Made by a program: the position numbers and the translations under genes. From contig NZ_CP127294.1 of the NCBI RefSeq assembly GCF_030285625.1, positions 3,544,001 through 3,608,000 on the forward strand: a stretch of DNA of 64,000 nt. The letters run 5' to 3'. A model generated the notes under the pieces. The model saw nothing but the letters and a program-made list of their open reading frames with translations, searched no databases and was not told where the DNA came from. How positions within the stretch are numbered: position 1 is the stretch's first letter; each line of letters begins with the position of its first letter. The stretch is from Amycolatopsis sp. 2-15 (GTDB lineage: Bacteria > Actinomycetota > Actinomycetes > Mycobacteriales > Pseudonocardiaceae). This document shows, in pieces, positions 49,938-58,663 of the stretch.

Positions 49938-51005
49938 ATGTCATACCAAGGAATTCTCGACATCCACGGCAAGACCGCCACCCTCGGCTACACGCCGGGC
50001 GGCCCTTCCGTCCCCTTTGGACTGATCAGCAAGCACAACCTGCGGCGCGGCGACGAGATCGTCGTCGACGGCGCGCAGGTCGTCTCGGTCAACGGTGCCG
50101 CGCCGGCGCAGAACCGCCCGGAGTTCGAGCGGCTCACGCCGGTCCACCCCGACCAGCGCCTCGTCCTCGAAACCACCCGCCACCAGCTCACCACCCGTGT
50201 GCTCGACCTCGTCGCGCCGGTCGGGAAGGGGCAGCGCGCGCTCATCGTGGCGCCGCCCCGGACCGGGAAAACCTCGGTGCTGCAGGCGATCGCGCAAGCG
50301 GTGGCCGTGAACCACCCCGACGTGCACCTCATGGTGCTGCTCGCCGACGAGCGGCCCGAGGAGGTCACGGACATGCAGCGGTCGGTGCACGGTGAAGTCG
50401 TCGCGTCGACGTTCGACCGCAAGCCGTCGGAGCACGTAGCCGTGGCCGAGCTGGCCGTCGAGCGCGCCAAGCGGCTCGTGGAAAGCGGCCGCGACGTCGT
50501 GCTGCTGCTCGATTCGCTCACCCGCCTAGGCCGCGCCTACAACCTCGCCGCCCGCCCGTCGGGCCGCGTCCTCTCGGGCGGTGTCGACGCCGGTGCGCTA
50601 CACCCGATGAAGAAGATCCTCGGCGCCGCGCGCAACATCGAGGGCGGCGGCTCGCTCACGATCATCGCCACGGCGCTCGTCGGCACCGGCTCGCTCGCCG
50701 ACACCGTGTTCTTCGAAGAGCTCAAGAGCACCGGCAACTCCGAGCTGCGCCTCGACCGCCTGCTGGCCGACAACCGCGTGTTCCCCGCCGTGGAGCTCTT
50801 CGGCTCCGGCACCCGCCGCGACGAGCTGCTCGTGCCCGCGGCGGAGCTCCAGGTCATGAACGAGGTCCGCCGCGCCCTGTCCGGCCAGGACCCCAAGCGC
50901 GCGACCGAACAGTTCCTCGACCAGGTCCGCACCACGAAGTCCAACGCCGAGTTCGTCGCCCGGGTCGCCGCGTCGCTCGGCACGCCGGCCGCGCTCGCCG
51001 CGTGA
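49938..51005 (+). CDS. Short paralogue of transcription termination factor Rho
   Basis: A 355-residue Rho-type RNA helicase lacking the long N-terminal and basic insertion regions that make actinobacterial Rho about 600 to 700 residues. A shortened RNA-binding cold-shock-like region (about 1 to 75) has lost the DGFGFLR motif and keeps only GYTPGGPSVPFGLISKHNLR. The ATPase core is well kept: IVAPPRTGKTSVL near residue 110, LADERPEEVTDMQRSV, LLLDSLTRLGRAYN, SGGVDAGALHPMKKILGAAR, and the arginine finger in FGSGTRRDELL. ATG follows AAGGAG. It probably is a second Rho-like factor rather than the housekeeping copy. Confidence 0.88.
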   Translation: MSYQGILDIHGKTATLGYTPGGPSVPFGLISKHNLRRGDEIVVDGAQVVSVNGAAPAQNRPEFERLTPVHPDQRLVLETTRHQLTTRVLDLVAPVGKGQRALIVAPPRTGKTSVLQAIAQAVAVNHPDVHLMVLLADERPEEVTDMQRSVHGEVVASTFDRKPSEHVAVAELAVERAKRLVESGRDVVLLLDSLTRLGRAYNLAARPSGRVLSGGVDAGALHPMKKILGAARNIEGGGSLTIIATALVGTGSLADTVFFEELKSTGNSELRLDRLLADNRVFPAVELFGSGTRRDELLVPAAELQVMNEVRRALSGQDPKRATEQFLDQVRTTKSNAEFVARVAASLGTPAALAA

Positions 51006-51015
51006 GCGGAGAGCC

Positions 51016-52380
51016 TCACCCCGGAACCGTCACCAGCCACCGGTCGGCTCGCCGGCGCAGGTAAAAGAGCCAGTACGCGCCCGACACCACGAGCACCGCG
51101 GCCGTGATGCCCAGGTCCAGCGCGGTCTGCTCGACGAGCACGTAGCCCAGCGCCAGCACCACGACCACCGGGACCACGGGCCAGCCCGGCATGCGCCAGA
51201 CGTGCGGGCCACGGTGGGCAGCGCGGCGGGCGCCGAGCACGGTGAGCGCGATGGCCAGGTAGAGCGCGACCACGGCGACACCCGTGACGCCGCTCAGCGT
51301 ATCGACCGGCACGAAACACAGCACGGCCTCCGACAGGCCCACCACGAGCGTCGCGACCCATGGCGAGCCGAAGCGGGAGCTGACCACGCTCAGGGCGCGG
51401 TTCACCGGGTCCGGCCAGGCGCGGTCGCGGCCCGACGCGTAGAGCACGCGGGAGTTCTGGATGACCATCACGATCACCGCGTTCCCGATCGCGGCGGCGA
51501 TGCAGAGGCTGACGACGGTGCCGAGCGTCGAGCCGCTCCAGCTCACGACCAGGGCGGTGAGGTCGACGTCGCCCAGGGAACCGGTGTCGGCGAGCGTGAT
51601 GGCGACGACCGGGACCAGGATGACGAGTGCGCTGATGCCGAGCGTCCACAGGACCGTGCGCGAGACTGTCCGATGTGGCTCGCGCATTTCCTCGGCGAGG
51701 TACACGGCCGTCGAAAACCCTTGCACCACAAAGAGAGCCACGGCGAGCCCGGCGATCACCGTGACGAGCCCGACGCCGCTCACACCGTCGAGGCTCGGGC
51801 GCACCAGCACCGCGGGCGAGCGGTCGGCGTGGGCGAACCCGAGCACCGACACGACGACCACGGCGATGAGCTCGATGGCCAGGAACACGCCGGTGATCCA
51901 CGCGTTGGAGCGCAGGTTCGCCAGCCCCATCACGGTCGACGCCAGCATCACCGCGGCGCCGGCCAGCGACGGGTCGAGGTGCACGAGCGGGGCGAGGTAG
52001 CCGGCCACGCCGATCGCGATGATCGGCGGCACGACCAGGATCACGATGAACGACAGCACGAACGTGATCCAGCCGGCGAAGCGGTTGAGCACCGTGGTGA
52101 CCATGGCGTACTCGCCGCCCGCGCTGGGCACGAGCGTGCCGAGTTCCGAGTAGCAGAACGCGATGCCCACGCACAGCAGCACGGCCAGCGCGATGGCCAG
52201 CGCCGTGCCCGTGCCGAGGTCGGCGAACAGTGGCGGCACGAGCACGAACAACGAGGACGCGGGCGTCACGCAGCTCAGGGTCAGCAGTGTTCCGCCGGTG
52301 ACGCCGATGGAGCGCGTCAGCTTGCGGGGCGCTGCGGTGCCGGTCGTGGTGGTCTCGGCGAGAGCCGGATTAGGGGGCAT
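51016..52380 (-). CDS. APC-superfamily amino acid permease
   Basis: A 454-residue permease with about 12 membrane segments. The N-terminal SIGVTGGTLLTLSCVTPASS and YSELGTLVPSAGGEYAMV near residue 75 are typical of APC amino acid transporters. The substrate could be an amino acid or polyamine. Divergent placement from an Lrp regulator and a class III aminotransferase suggests a compound such as GABA, beta-alanine or another omega-amino acid. ATG is preceded by GGAGGGAC at slightly long spacing. It is convergent with the Rho paralogue, 10 bp apart. Confidence 0.88.
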   Translation of the reverse strand: MPPNPALAETTTTGTAAPRKLTRSIGVTGGTLLTLSCVTPASSLFVLVPPLFADLGTGTALAIALAVLLCVGIAFCYSELGTLVPSAGGEYAMVTTVLNRFAGWITFVLSFIVILVVPPIIAIGVAGYLAPLVHLDPSLAGAAVMLASTVMGLANLRSNAWITGVFLAIELIAVVVVSVLGFAHADRSPAVLVRPSLDGVSGVGLVTVIAGLAVALFVVQGFSTAVYLAEEMREPHRTVSRTVLWTLGISALVILVPVVAITLADTGSLGDVDLTALVVSWSGSTLGTVVSLCIAAAIGNAVIVMVIQNSRVLYASGRDRAWPDPVNRALSVVSSRFGSPWVATLVVGLSEAVLCFVPVDTLSGVTGVAVVALYLAIALTVLGARRAAHRGPHVWRMPGWPVVPVVVVLALGYVLVEQTALDLGITAAVLVVSGAYWLFYLRRRADRWLVTVPG

Positions 52381-52459
52381 TGCGGAGATGTCCCTCCGTC
52401 GGCGGCGCAATGTTTCGACGGATGGAACAGCACTGATTCGGTGTTGTCAACGTCACCAA

Positions 52460-52473
52460 GACGACTAAATCCG
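52460..52473. promoter_or_regulatory. 14-bp shared motif, copy 1 (putative Lrp site)
   Basis: GACGACTAAATCCG lies between the divergent permease and Lrp genes. The identical 14 bases recur upstream of the aminotransferase at 53050. Occurrence before genes of one presumed regulon marks it as a candidate binding site. Confidence 0.55.
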
Positions 52474-52546
52474 TCGCCTGCCGCACTGTGGACGGTCGTG
52501 TTCAGCGGCCGGCGCGGTGGCTTGCCGGGCCTCGGGCGGGTCGGGG

Positions 52547-53044
52547 ATGATCCCGGGGGTGACCAGCCAGGAACCGAACCAGCCCCGGCCCGCGCCGCCG
52601 GTGATCGACGACATCTCGAAGAAGATCATCGCCCAGCTCCAGGAGGACGGCCGCCGCGCCTACGCGACGATCGGCAAGGCCGTCGGGCTCTCCGAGGCCG
52701 CCGTGCGCCAGCGCGTGCAGCGCCTGTCCGATTCCGGGGTGATCCAGATCGTCGCGGTGTCGGATCCCTTGCAGGTAGGGCTTTTGCGCCAGGCCATGGT
52801 GGCGATCACCGTGGACGGCCCGCTCGAGCCCGTCGCGGATGCCCTCGCGGAGATGACGGAAATCGACTATGTCGTCCTCTGCGCCGGTCGCTTCGACGTG
52901 CTGTGTGAGGCCGTGTGTGCCGACGACGACGCCCTGCTGGACTTGATCTCCAACCGGATCCGCGCGATCCCGGGCGTCCGCACCGCGGAGACGCTCGTCT
53001 ACCTGAAGCTGCGCAAGCAGTCGTACCAGTGGGGCACCCGCTGA
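52547..53044 (+). CDS. Lrp/AsnC-family transcriptional regulator
   Basis: A 165-residue regulator. Residues about 20 to 75 are the AsnC helix-turn-helix (IAQLQEDGRRAYATIGKAVG and LSEAAVRQRVQRLSDSGVIQ). The C-terminal RAM ligand domain includes YVVLCAGRFDVLCEAVC and IRAIPGVRTAETLVYLKL. It probably senses an amino acid and controls the divergent permease and the downstream aminotransferase. The start is uncertain: ATG at 52547 or GTG at 52559, neither with a clear ribosome site. Confidence 0.88.
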   Translation: MIPGVTSQEPNQPRPAPPVIDDISKKIIAQLQEDGRRAYATIGKAVGLSEAAVRQRVQRLSDSGVIQIVAVSDPLQVGLLRQAMVAITVDGPLEPVADALAEMTEIDYVVLCAGRFDVLCEAVCADDDALLDLISNRIRAIPGVRTAETLVYLKLRKQSYQWGTR

Positions 53045-53049
53045 TCTCG

Positions 53050-53063
53050 GACGACTAAATCCG
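53050..53063. promoter_or_regulatory. 14-bp shared motif, copy 2 (putative Lrp site)
   Basis: An exact second copy of GACGACTAAATCCG lies six bases after the lrp stop codon and 160 bp before the aminotransferase start. Confidence 0.55.
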
Positions 53064-53222
53064 AAGGCGCTGCGTCTTGAGTGGCCTAGAATTAGTTGGT
53101 GTTGGTCCATTTGGCGACTGATTCGCTTGCGTCGTGTGGTCGACTCGTGCGATAACGAAGAGGTCCGGCCGGTTCGCGCCGCCATGCGTGCCCGGCACTT
53201 CGAGGCCCGCTTGCGAGGAGCC

Positions 53223-54614
53223 ATGACCACCACCGCCGACCCCAACGCAGCCGCCGCGACCGGCCTGGCCGAGTCCGCGCGCGACAACCTCTGGTTGCAC
53301 TTCACGCGCCACTCGGGCTTCGAGTCCGCCGAGGTCCCCGTGATCGTGCGCGGGGAAGGTGCCTACATCTGGGACTCTCGTGGGAAGTGTTATCTCGACG
53401 GGCTCGCCGGTCTGTTCGCCGTGCAGGTCGGTCACGGTCGTGACGAACTCGTGGAAGCTGCTGCTCGGCAGACGAAGCAGCTCGCGTATTTCCCGCTGTG
53501 GGGGCATGCTCATCCGCCGGCCATTGAGCTGGCTGAGCGTCTCACGGCTGCTGCTCCTGGGGATTTGAACCGGGTGTTCTTCACGGTCAGCGGTGGTGAG
53601 TCGGTGGAGACGGCTTGGAAGCTGGCCAAGCAGTACTTCAAGATCGTCGGCAAGCCGACCAAGCACAAGGTGATCAGCCGGGCTCTGGCGTATCACGGGA
53701 CTTCGCAGGGTGCGTTGTCGATCACCGGCATCCCCGGCGCCAAGGCGGACTTCGAACCCCTGGTGCCCAGCACCCTGCGCGTGCCGAACACCAACTTCTA
53801 CCGCGCCCCCGAACACGCCGACGACTACGAGGCCTACGGCCGCTGGGCCGCGGACCAGATCGAGCAGGCCATTGAATTCGAAGGCGCGGACACCGTCGCC
53901 GCGGTGTTCTTGGAACCCGTCCAGAACACCGGCGGCTGCTTCGTTCCACCCCCCGGCTACTTCGAGCGCGTACGCGAAATCTGCGACCGGCACGACGTGC
54001 TGCTCGTTTCCGACGAGGTCATCTGCGCCTTCGGCCGCCTCGGCCACGACTTCGCCGCGAAGCGGTATGGCTACCAGCCCGACATCATCACCACCGCCAA
54101 GGGGCTGACGTCCGGCTATGCGCCGCTTGGCGCGGTGCTGGCCGGTGACCGGCTGATGGAGCCCTTCGAGACCGGGGCCACGACGTTCATGCATGGATCT
54201 ACTTATGGTGGTCATCCGGTTTCGTGTGCTGTGGCGTTGGCGAATCTTGATCTGATCGAACGTGACGGGATTTATGGGCACGTTCTTGCTCAGGAATCGG
54301 CTTTCCGGTCGACCCTCGATCGCTTGCTGGATCTCCCCATTGTCGGGGACGTCCGCGGTGCTGGGTTCTTCTATGGGATTGAGCTGGTGAAGGACAAAGC
54401 CACGAAGGAGACGTTCACTTCGGAGGAGTCTGAACGTGTTCTTCGGGGGTATCTCTCGGACGCGCTCTTTGAAGCCGGGTTGTACTGCCGTGCTGACGAT
54501 CGTGCCGAGCCCGTGATTCAGCTGTCGCCGCCGCTGATCTGTGGGCAGAAGGAGTTTGATGAGATGGAACAGATTCTCCGTGAGACGTTGACGGGTGCTT
54601 GGAAGCTTCTTTAG
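53223..54614 (+). CDS. Class III (omega) aminotransferase
   Basis: A 463-residue PLP-dependent enzyme of the class III family, transferring an amino group from an omega-amino acid or amine to pyruvate or 2-oxoglutarate. Motifs are DGLAGLFAVQVGHGR near residue 60, FFTVSGGESVETAWKLA near 119, LLVSDEVICAFGRLG near 260 with the PLP-binding Asp, and the Schiff-base Lys in TTAKGLTSGYAPLGAV near 290. ATG follows GAGGAG. Its 5' and 3' parts use many T-ending codons while the middle is nearly all G/C-ending. Lrp and an APC permease upstream suggest an amino-acid uptake and catabolism unit. Confidence 0.92.
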   Translation: MTTTADPNAAAATGLAESARDNLWLHFTRHSGFESAEVPVIVRGEGAYIWDSRGKCYLDGLAGLFAVQVGHGRDELVEAAARQTKQLAYFPLWGHAHPPAIELAERLTAAAPGDLNRVFFTVSGGESVETAWKLAKQYFKIVGKPTKHKVISRALAYHGTSQGALSITGIPGAKADFEPLVPSTLRVPNTNFYRAPEHADDYEAYGRWAADQIEQAIEFEGADTVAAVFLEPVQNTGGCFVPPPGYFERVREICDRHDVLLVSDEVICAFGRLGHDFAAKRYGYQPDIITTAKGLTSGYAPLGAVLAGDRLMEPFETGATTFMHGSTYGGHPVSCAVALANLDLIERDGIYGHVLAQESAFRSTLDRLLDLPIVGDVRGAGFFYGIELVKDKATKETFTSEESERVLRGYLSDALFEAGLYCRADDRAEPVIQLSPPLICGQKEFDEMEQILRETLTGAWKLL

Positions 54615-54808
54615 GCGAGTGCCCCTTCGGGCAAAAGAGAAAACACGCTCCCTGAATTCCCGTGGGGTTGGGAGGTCTTGGGTTGGGTTGCCGGCTGGCG
54701 GTTGGGTGGGGGCGATGGGCTAAACCGGGACATTTACGACACGCCCAGCCTGGTGGCCAGACCTTCACTACGCTTTCCCCTGTTCGCTCACGAAACGGAG
54801 GAAGCCGC

Positions 54809-55216
54809 GTGGCGGGATGGGCCGATCTGGTCGCGTTCATGAGGCAGGAGTACCGGGTGATCCGGGAGGAGCCCGACGAGGTGCGGATTCGCATGGCGTT
54901 CGGGGAGGATGCGGAGACGACCGGGCGGGCGCAGGTGGTGGTGGTCGCGCACGAGGTCTTCGACAAGAAGGAAGACTGGGTGCAGATCGCGACGCCGTTC
55001 GCGCGGGTGGACGAGGTGGATCTGCTCGACGTGCTGACCGAAGTGGGGCACACGCTCGTGGTCGGGGGGATCGTGGTGATGGGGGAGCACGTGGTCCTGC
55101 GGCATTCGTTGCCGTTGGTGAACCTCGACATCAACGAGTTCACCGACCCGTTGGAGCTGGTGGCCGGGTCGGCGGAGTTGCTGGAGCAGCAGTTCACCGG
55201 GCGTGACGACTACTGA
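54809..55216 (+). CDS. Hypothetical protein, possibly YbjN/T3SS-chaperone-like fold
   Basis: A 135-residue protein of unknown function. Its alternating pattern, VRIRMAFGED then QVVVVAHEVFDKKEDWVQIA then VVGGIVVMGEHVVLRHSLPL, predicts a beta-sheet flanked by helices, like the YbjN or type III chaperone-like fold common in actinobacteria. No catalytic residues are apparent. GTG is chosen because ACGGAGGAAG stands just before it; the frame upstream looks non-coding. The preceding 194 bp holds only a short TGCCC-CTTC-GGGCA hairpin near 54620. It ends at a strong hairpin shared with the convergent hydrolase gene. Confidence 0.75.
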   Translation: MAGWADLVAFMRQEYRVIREEPDEVRIRMAFGEDAETTGRAQVVVVAHEVFDKKEDWVQIATPFARVDEVDLLDVLTEVGHTLVVGGIVVMGEHVVLRHSLPLVNLDINEFTDPLELVAGSAELLEQQFTGRDDY

Positions 55217-55226
55217 CCTGTGATGC

Positions 55227-55263
55227 GAGACGGGCCTCCCGGGAAACCGGGGAGGCCCGTCTC
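55227..55263. terminator. Bidirectional terminator hairpin
   Basis: GAGACGGGCCTCCCGG and CCGGGGAGGCCCGTCTC pair over 16 positions with one bulged base around a short A-containing loop. It lies between two convergent genes, 10 and 3 bp from their stop codons. Confidence 0.85.
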
Positions 55264-55266
55264 GTG

Positions 55267-56727
55267 TCAGTAGGTGGGTCCGTCCATTCTGGACTTCGAC
55301 GGACCAGGAGTCACGGCGGCGCAGTGGGTTCCGCGGGCGGGGAGTACGCCGTCGATGAGGAACTTGTCCGTGGTGGAGACCATGCAGTCGCTGTTCTTGA
55401 AGTACGCGCTGTGGCCCCAGCCGTCGTAGGTCAGCAAGGGGGCGCCGGTTTGGCGGGAGACGTGCTGGGCCCAGGAGTAGGGCGTGGCGGGGTCGTAGCG
55501 GCTGTTCAGGAGCAGTACGGGCAGGTTGCCCAGGAAGCCGGGTGCGCGCTGCGGGTCGCGGACGGTGTCGGGCCAGCCGAGGCAGCCGGTGGCGGAGGTC
55601 CAGGCCAAGGGGGAGAATCGGATGTCCGGCGCGATGGCGCCCAGCGAACGGCGGAAGGTTTCGAGCTCGCCGTAGCCGCTGACGGGCAGGCGCCAGTCGG
55701 AGCAGAAGATGCTGCTGAACGCGGTGGGCACGGTGATGTCGCCGAACGCGGACTCGGCGGGCTTGCCGTCGCGCAGGTTGACCATGCTCGTGGCGAGGCC
55801 GGACCAGTCGGGGCCGTAGAAGGCGTGGGTGATCATGCCCAGCAGCGCGACCGGGTCGAGGGGATCGTCGGGGGTGCCGAGGGTGCCGTGTTCTGCGCGG
55901 GAGTAGAGCTGGGCCATGACCGAGCGCACGTCCTGGCCGTGCAACGCGCAGGACGCGGTCGTGGCGCACCAGTGCGCGAACTGGCCGAACATCTCTTGCG
56001 TCGCGCGAGTCTGTGAGCTCAGGAACTCCCAGGTGCTGCGCACGGAGTGGTCCATCGTCCCGTCGAGCACCAGCGCGCGGACGCGGTCCGGGTAGGTCTC
56101 GGCGTACTCCTGGCCCATGAGCGTGCCGTAGGAGGTGCCGTAGTAGGTCAGCTTGCTTTCGCCGAGCGCGGCGCGGATGGCGTCGATGTCGTGGGCCACG
56201 CTCGTGGTGTCGACGTGCGAGGCGAGCGGTCCGGTGGTCTTCGCGCAGCTCGTGCCGAGGGCCTGGTTGCGCGCGGTGAGCCGGCGGAAGTCGGCGACGC
56301 TCTTCGGCAACTGTGGGTTCGGAGCCGTCACCTCGGTGAGGCCGCAGCGCACGGGGCTGCTCTGCCCGACGCCACGTGGGTCGAAGCCCACGGTGTCGAA
56401 GCGGGCGGTGATGGCGGGCGACAGGGTCCAGCCGTCCTGCACCTCGCCCGCGCCCTCGCCGCCGGGGCCGCCGGGGTCCATGAGGATGGAGCCGATGCGG
56501 TGCGCGGGGTCCGTGGCCTTGCGCCGCGCGAGGGCGAGCTGGATCGTCCCGTCACCCGGATGGGCCCAGTCGATCGGGACGGTGACGGTGCCGCAGTCGA
56601 CGCCGGCGGCGGTGGGGCACGGTTTCCAGTCGATGGTCTCGCGCGCGGCGCCGGCCGGGGCGGCGAGCAGGGCCGCGAGTGTGGTGGCCGCCGCGGTGAC
56701 GGCGGTCAGCTTCCTGCCCAGGGCCAT
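55267..56727 (-). CDS. Secreted alpha/beta hydrolase, tripeptidyl aminopeptidase type
   Basis: A 486-residue exported serine hydrolase of the TAP/SlpD-E family of Streptomyces-like bacteria. A signal peptide covers about residues 1 to 28, ending near APAGAA. The oxyanion and nucleophile regions are MDPGGPGGEGAGEV near 82 and TYYGTSYGTLMGQEYAETYP near 192 (GxSxG). The acid is in LLNSRYDPATPYSWAQHV near 418 and the histidine in YDGWGHSAYFKNSDC near 444. The TAP-like C-terminal domain is present. It probably trims tripeptides from extracellular proteins. ATG at 56727 is preceded by GGAAGG. Confidence 0.9.
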   Translation of the reverse strand: MALGRKLTAVTAAATTLAALLAAPAGAARETIDWKPCPTAAGVDCGTVTVPIDWAHPGDGTIQLALARRKATDPAHRIGSILMDPGGPGGEGAGEVQDGWTLSPAITARFDTVGFDPRGVGQSSPVRCGLTEVTAPNPQLPKSVADFRRLTARNQALGTSCAKTTGPLASHVDTTSVAHDIDAIRAALGESKLTYYGTSYGTLMGQEYAETYPDRVRALVLDGTMDHSVRSTWEFLSSQTRATQEMFGQFAHWCATTASCALHGQDVRSVMAQLYSRAEHGTLGTPDDPLDPVALLGMITHAFYGPDWSGLATSMVNLRDGKPAESAFGDITVPTAFSSIFCSDWRLPVSGYGELETFRRSLGAIAPDIRFSPLAWTSATGCLGWPDTVRDPQRAPGFLGNLPVLLLNSRYDPATPYSWAQHVSRQTGAPLLTYDGWGHSAYFKNSDCMVSTTDKFLIDGVLPARGTHCAAVTPGPSKSRMDGPTY

Positions 56728-56989
56728 GCGCCACGCCTTCCGGTGGTGAAGATCAACCGTTCGGGCGTGGATCTTTCCAGAAGAACGCCGTCCCGGCCTG
56801 GTGAGAGCGCGGCGATGTCTGATGTGGACTTCCGGGAAACAGAACCGAGTTCGGTGGCTGCTGTCGTACGTCCGGGCCAATTCGGGAGTCGCCACTGGCC
56901 AAAACCGAATGAGATTCTTGACATGGCTCACTAAGCGGGCGTTCACTGGCGGCGCCGGAAGAGGCTGTCACCCGCGTGAAGGGACGTAC

Positions 56990-58510
56990 ATGTCCGGAAA
57001 CCGCACTCAACGAAGACTGCGAACCACCATCCTCCTGGCACCGCTCACCCTCTTGCTCGCCGCGACGCCTGCGTTGGCCGCCCCCGCCGCGAAGGCCCCG
57101 CCGACGTCCGCTCCGGGCAACGGCCCGGCGAAGATCACCGGCCCCATCCCGTCGCAGGGCAAGCCTGGGGATCCTGCGCACGACTACGTCTTCTACTCGA
57201 CTCCGTACGACCTGAAGAAGGCCGGTTACGAGGAAGAGGAGTTCTTCATGTCGGGCACCGCCACGCGGTACAACCCGAACCCGACCGTCGACGAGCAGAA
57301 GCAGACCGCCACGCCGCTGGGCACCACGCCGTACACGACCCGGATCGTGGTGCGGCGCCCGGTGAAGCCCGCGATGTCGGCCGGCGTCGCGGTGGTCGAC
57401 TGGCAGAACGTGACCGCCGGGCACGACATCGACACCGAGTGGGGCACCAGCGCCGACTACTACGTCCGCAACGGCTGGACGTGGGTGGGCGCTTCGGTGC
57501 AGCACGTCGGCGTCAACGGCGCCACCACGGGCGGGACCGCCGGCCTCGGCCTCACCCAGTGGAGCCCGCAGCGCTACGGCTCGCTCGACGTCACCAACGG
57601 CGGCGCCGTGCTCGACGACTCGCAGTCGTTCGACATCTACACGCAGATCGCGCAGCTGCTCAAGGGCCGCGGCAAGAAGAACCCGCTGGCCGACCTCGGC
57701 ATCGACCGCGTGTACGCCGGTGGCGCCTCGCAGTCCGGCCGCTACCTCGGCGTGTACTACAACACCGTGCAGCCCCTGCGCCACGTCTACGACGGCTTCC
57801 TGTTCGCCCTCTCCGACAGCTCCCTGCCCCCGCGCGAGGGCGTCGGCACCAAGGCCATCCGCGTCTACACCGAAAACGACGTTTATCGCGGCGCCGGCGT
57901 CCCGAGCAAAACCGCGCCCGACAGCGATTCCCTGCGCACGTGGGAAATCGCCGGCGCCTCACACGTGCCCGCCTACTCGACCGGCACCGACCCGAACGAC
58001 TTCCGCACCACGCTCGGCGCCATCCAGTCCCGCGAGTTCGGCGAGCAGGCCCCCTTCGCCTGCGCCAACCCCGGCCCGAGCCAGGTCGAGTCCTGGACGG
58101 TCTTCCACGCCGCCTACGACGCGCTCGACAAGTGGGTCAGCCGCGGCATCGCGCCTCGCCGCGCTGCGCCGCTGGCCTTGATCAATCCGGGCCCACCCGC
58201 TGACCTGGCGCGCGACTCCCTGGGCCTCGCCCAGGGCGGCATCCGCCTGCCCGACGTGGAGGTTCCGACGGGCCTCAATGACGGCATCAACTCGCCCGCT
58301 AATCTCGACAACCCGCTCAGCTCGTTCTGCGTCCTCTACGGCACGCACCGGGATTTCGATACCGAGCAACTTCATTCGCTGTACTACAGCACTGCCGATT
58401 ACCGGCAACAGGTCGCTGACGTCGTGCAACGGCTGGAGACCCAGCACTTCCTCCTCCCGGAGGACGGACGCACGCTGATCAACCAGGCAGCGAAGCGCAA
58501 GCTGTTCTGA
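56990..58510 (+). CDS. Secreted alpha/beta hydrolase domain protein
   Basis: A 506-residue exported protein of the Abhydrolase_10-like family. A signal peptide (about 1 to 30) contains TTILLAPLTLLLAATPALA. The probable nucleophile elbow is AGGASQSGRYLGVYYNTVQP near residue 245, and HVPAYSTGTDPND near 325 may hold the histidine. Family members are lipase- or esterase-like, but no substrate is known. ATG follows GAAGGGA. It is divergent from the TAP-type hydrolase gene and ends at an 11-bp hairpin. Confidence 0.82.
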   Translation: MSGNRTQRRLRTTILLAPLTLLLAATPALAAPAAKAPPTSAPGNGPAKITGPIPSQGKPGDPAHDYVFYSTPYDLKKAGYEEEEFFMSGTATRYNPNPTVDEQKQTATPLGTTPYTTRIVVRRPVKPAMSAGVAVVDWQNVTAGHDIDTEWGTSADYYVRNGWTWVGASVQHVGVNGATTGGTAGLGLTQWSPQRYGSLDVTNGGAVLDDSQSFDIYTQIAQLLKGRGKKNPLADLGIDRVYAGGASQSGRYLGVYYNTVQPLRHVYDGFLFALSDSSLPPREGVGTKAIRVYTENDVYRGAGVPSKTAPDSDSLRTWEIAGASHVPAYSTGTDPNDFRTTLGAIQSREFGEQAPFACANPGPSQVESWTVFHAAYDALDKWVSRGIAPRRAAPLALINPGPPADLARDSLGLAQGGIRLPDVEVPTGLNDGINSPANLDNPLSSFCVLYGTHRDFDTEQLHSLYYSTADYRQQVADVVQRLETQHFLLPEDGRTLINQAAKRKLF

Positions 58511-58529
58511 CCGCTCGTTTCACGACCAA

Positions 58530-58558
58530 GCCCGCCCTCGCGCCGCTCGAGGGCGGGC
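58530..58558 (+). terminator. Terminator after the alpha/beta hydrolase domain gene
   Basis: GCCCGCCCTCG (58530-58540) and CGAGGGCGGGC (58548-58558) make a perfect 11-bp stem with a seven-base loop, 19 bp after the stop codon. Confidence 0.8.
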
Positions 58559-58611
58559 CTGCTCGTGAGAACTGGACACCTCAAGTGTGGAGTCAATTCC
58601 AGAATTTCAGA

Positions 58612-58649
58612 CGGCTCCTCGCCAGGGCGTGAACCCAAGCGAGGAGCCG
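58612..58649 (-). terminator. Terminator-like hairpin for the DUF6351-like gene
   Basis: CGGCTCCTCGC (58612-58622) and GCGAGGAGCCG (58639-58649) form a perfect 11-bp stem with a 16-base loop, 14 bp past the minus-strand stop codon. Confidence 0.7.
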
Positions 58650-58663
58650 TCTCCGAACTGTGC

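Noticed and set aside
51202..52908. Long plus-strand open frame opposite the amino acid permease
   Set aside because: Extremely His/Arg/Asp-rich and repetitive in composition, with no domain. The permease on the other strand is clear.
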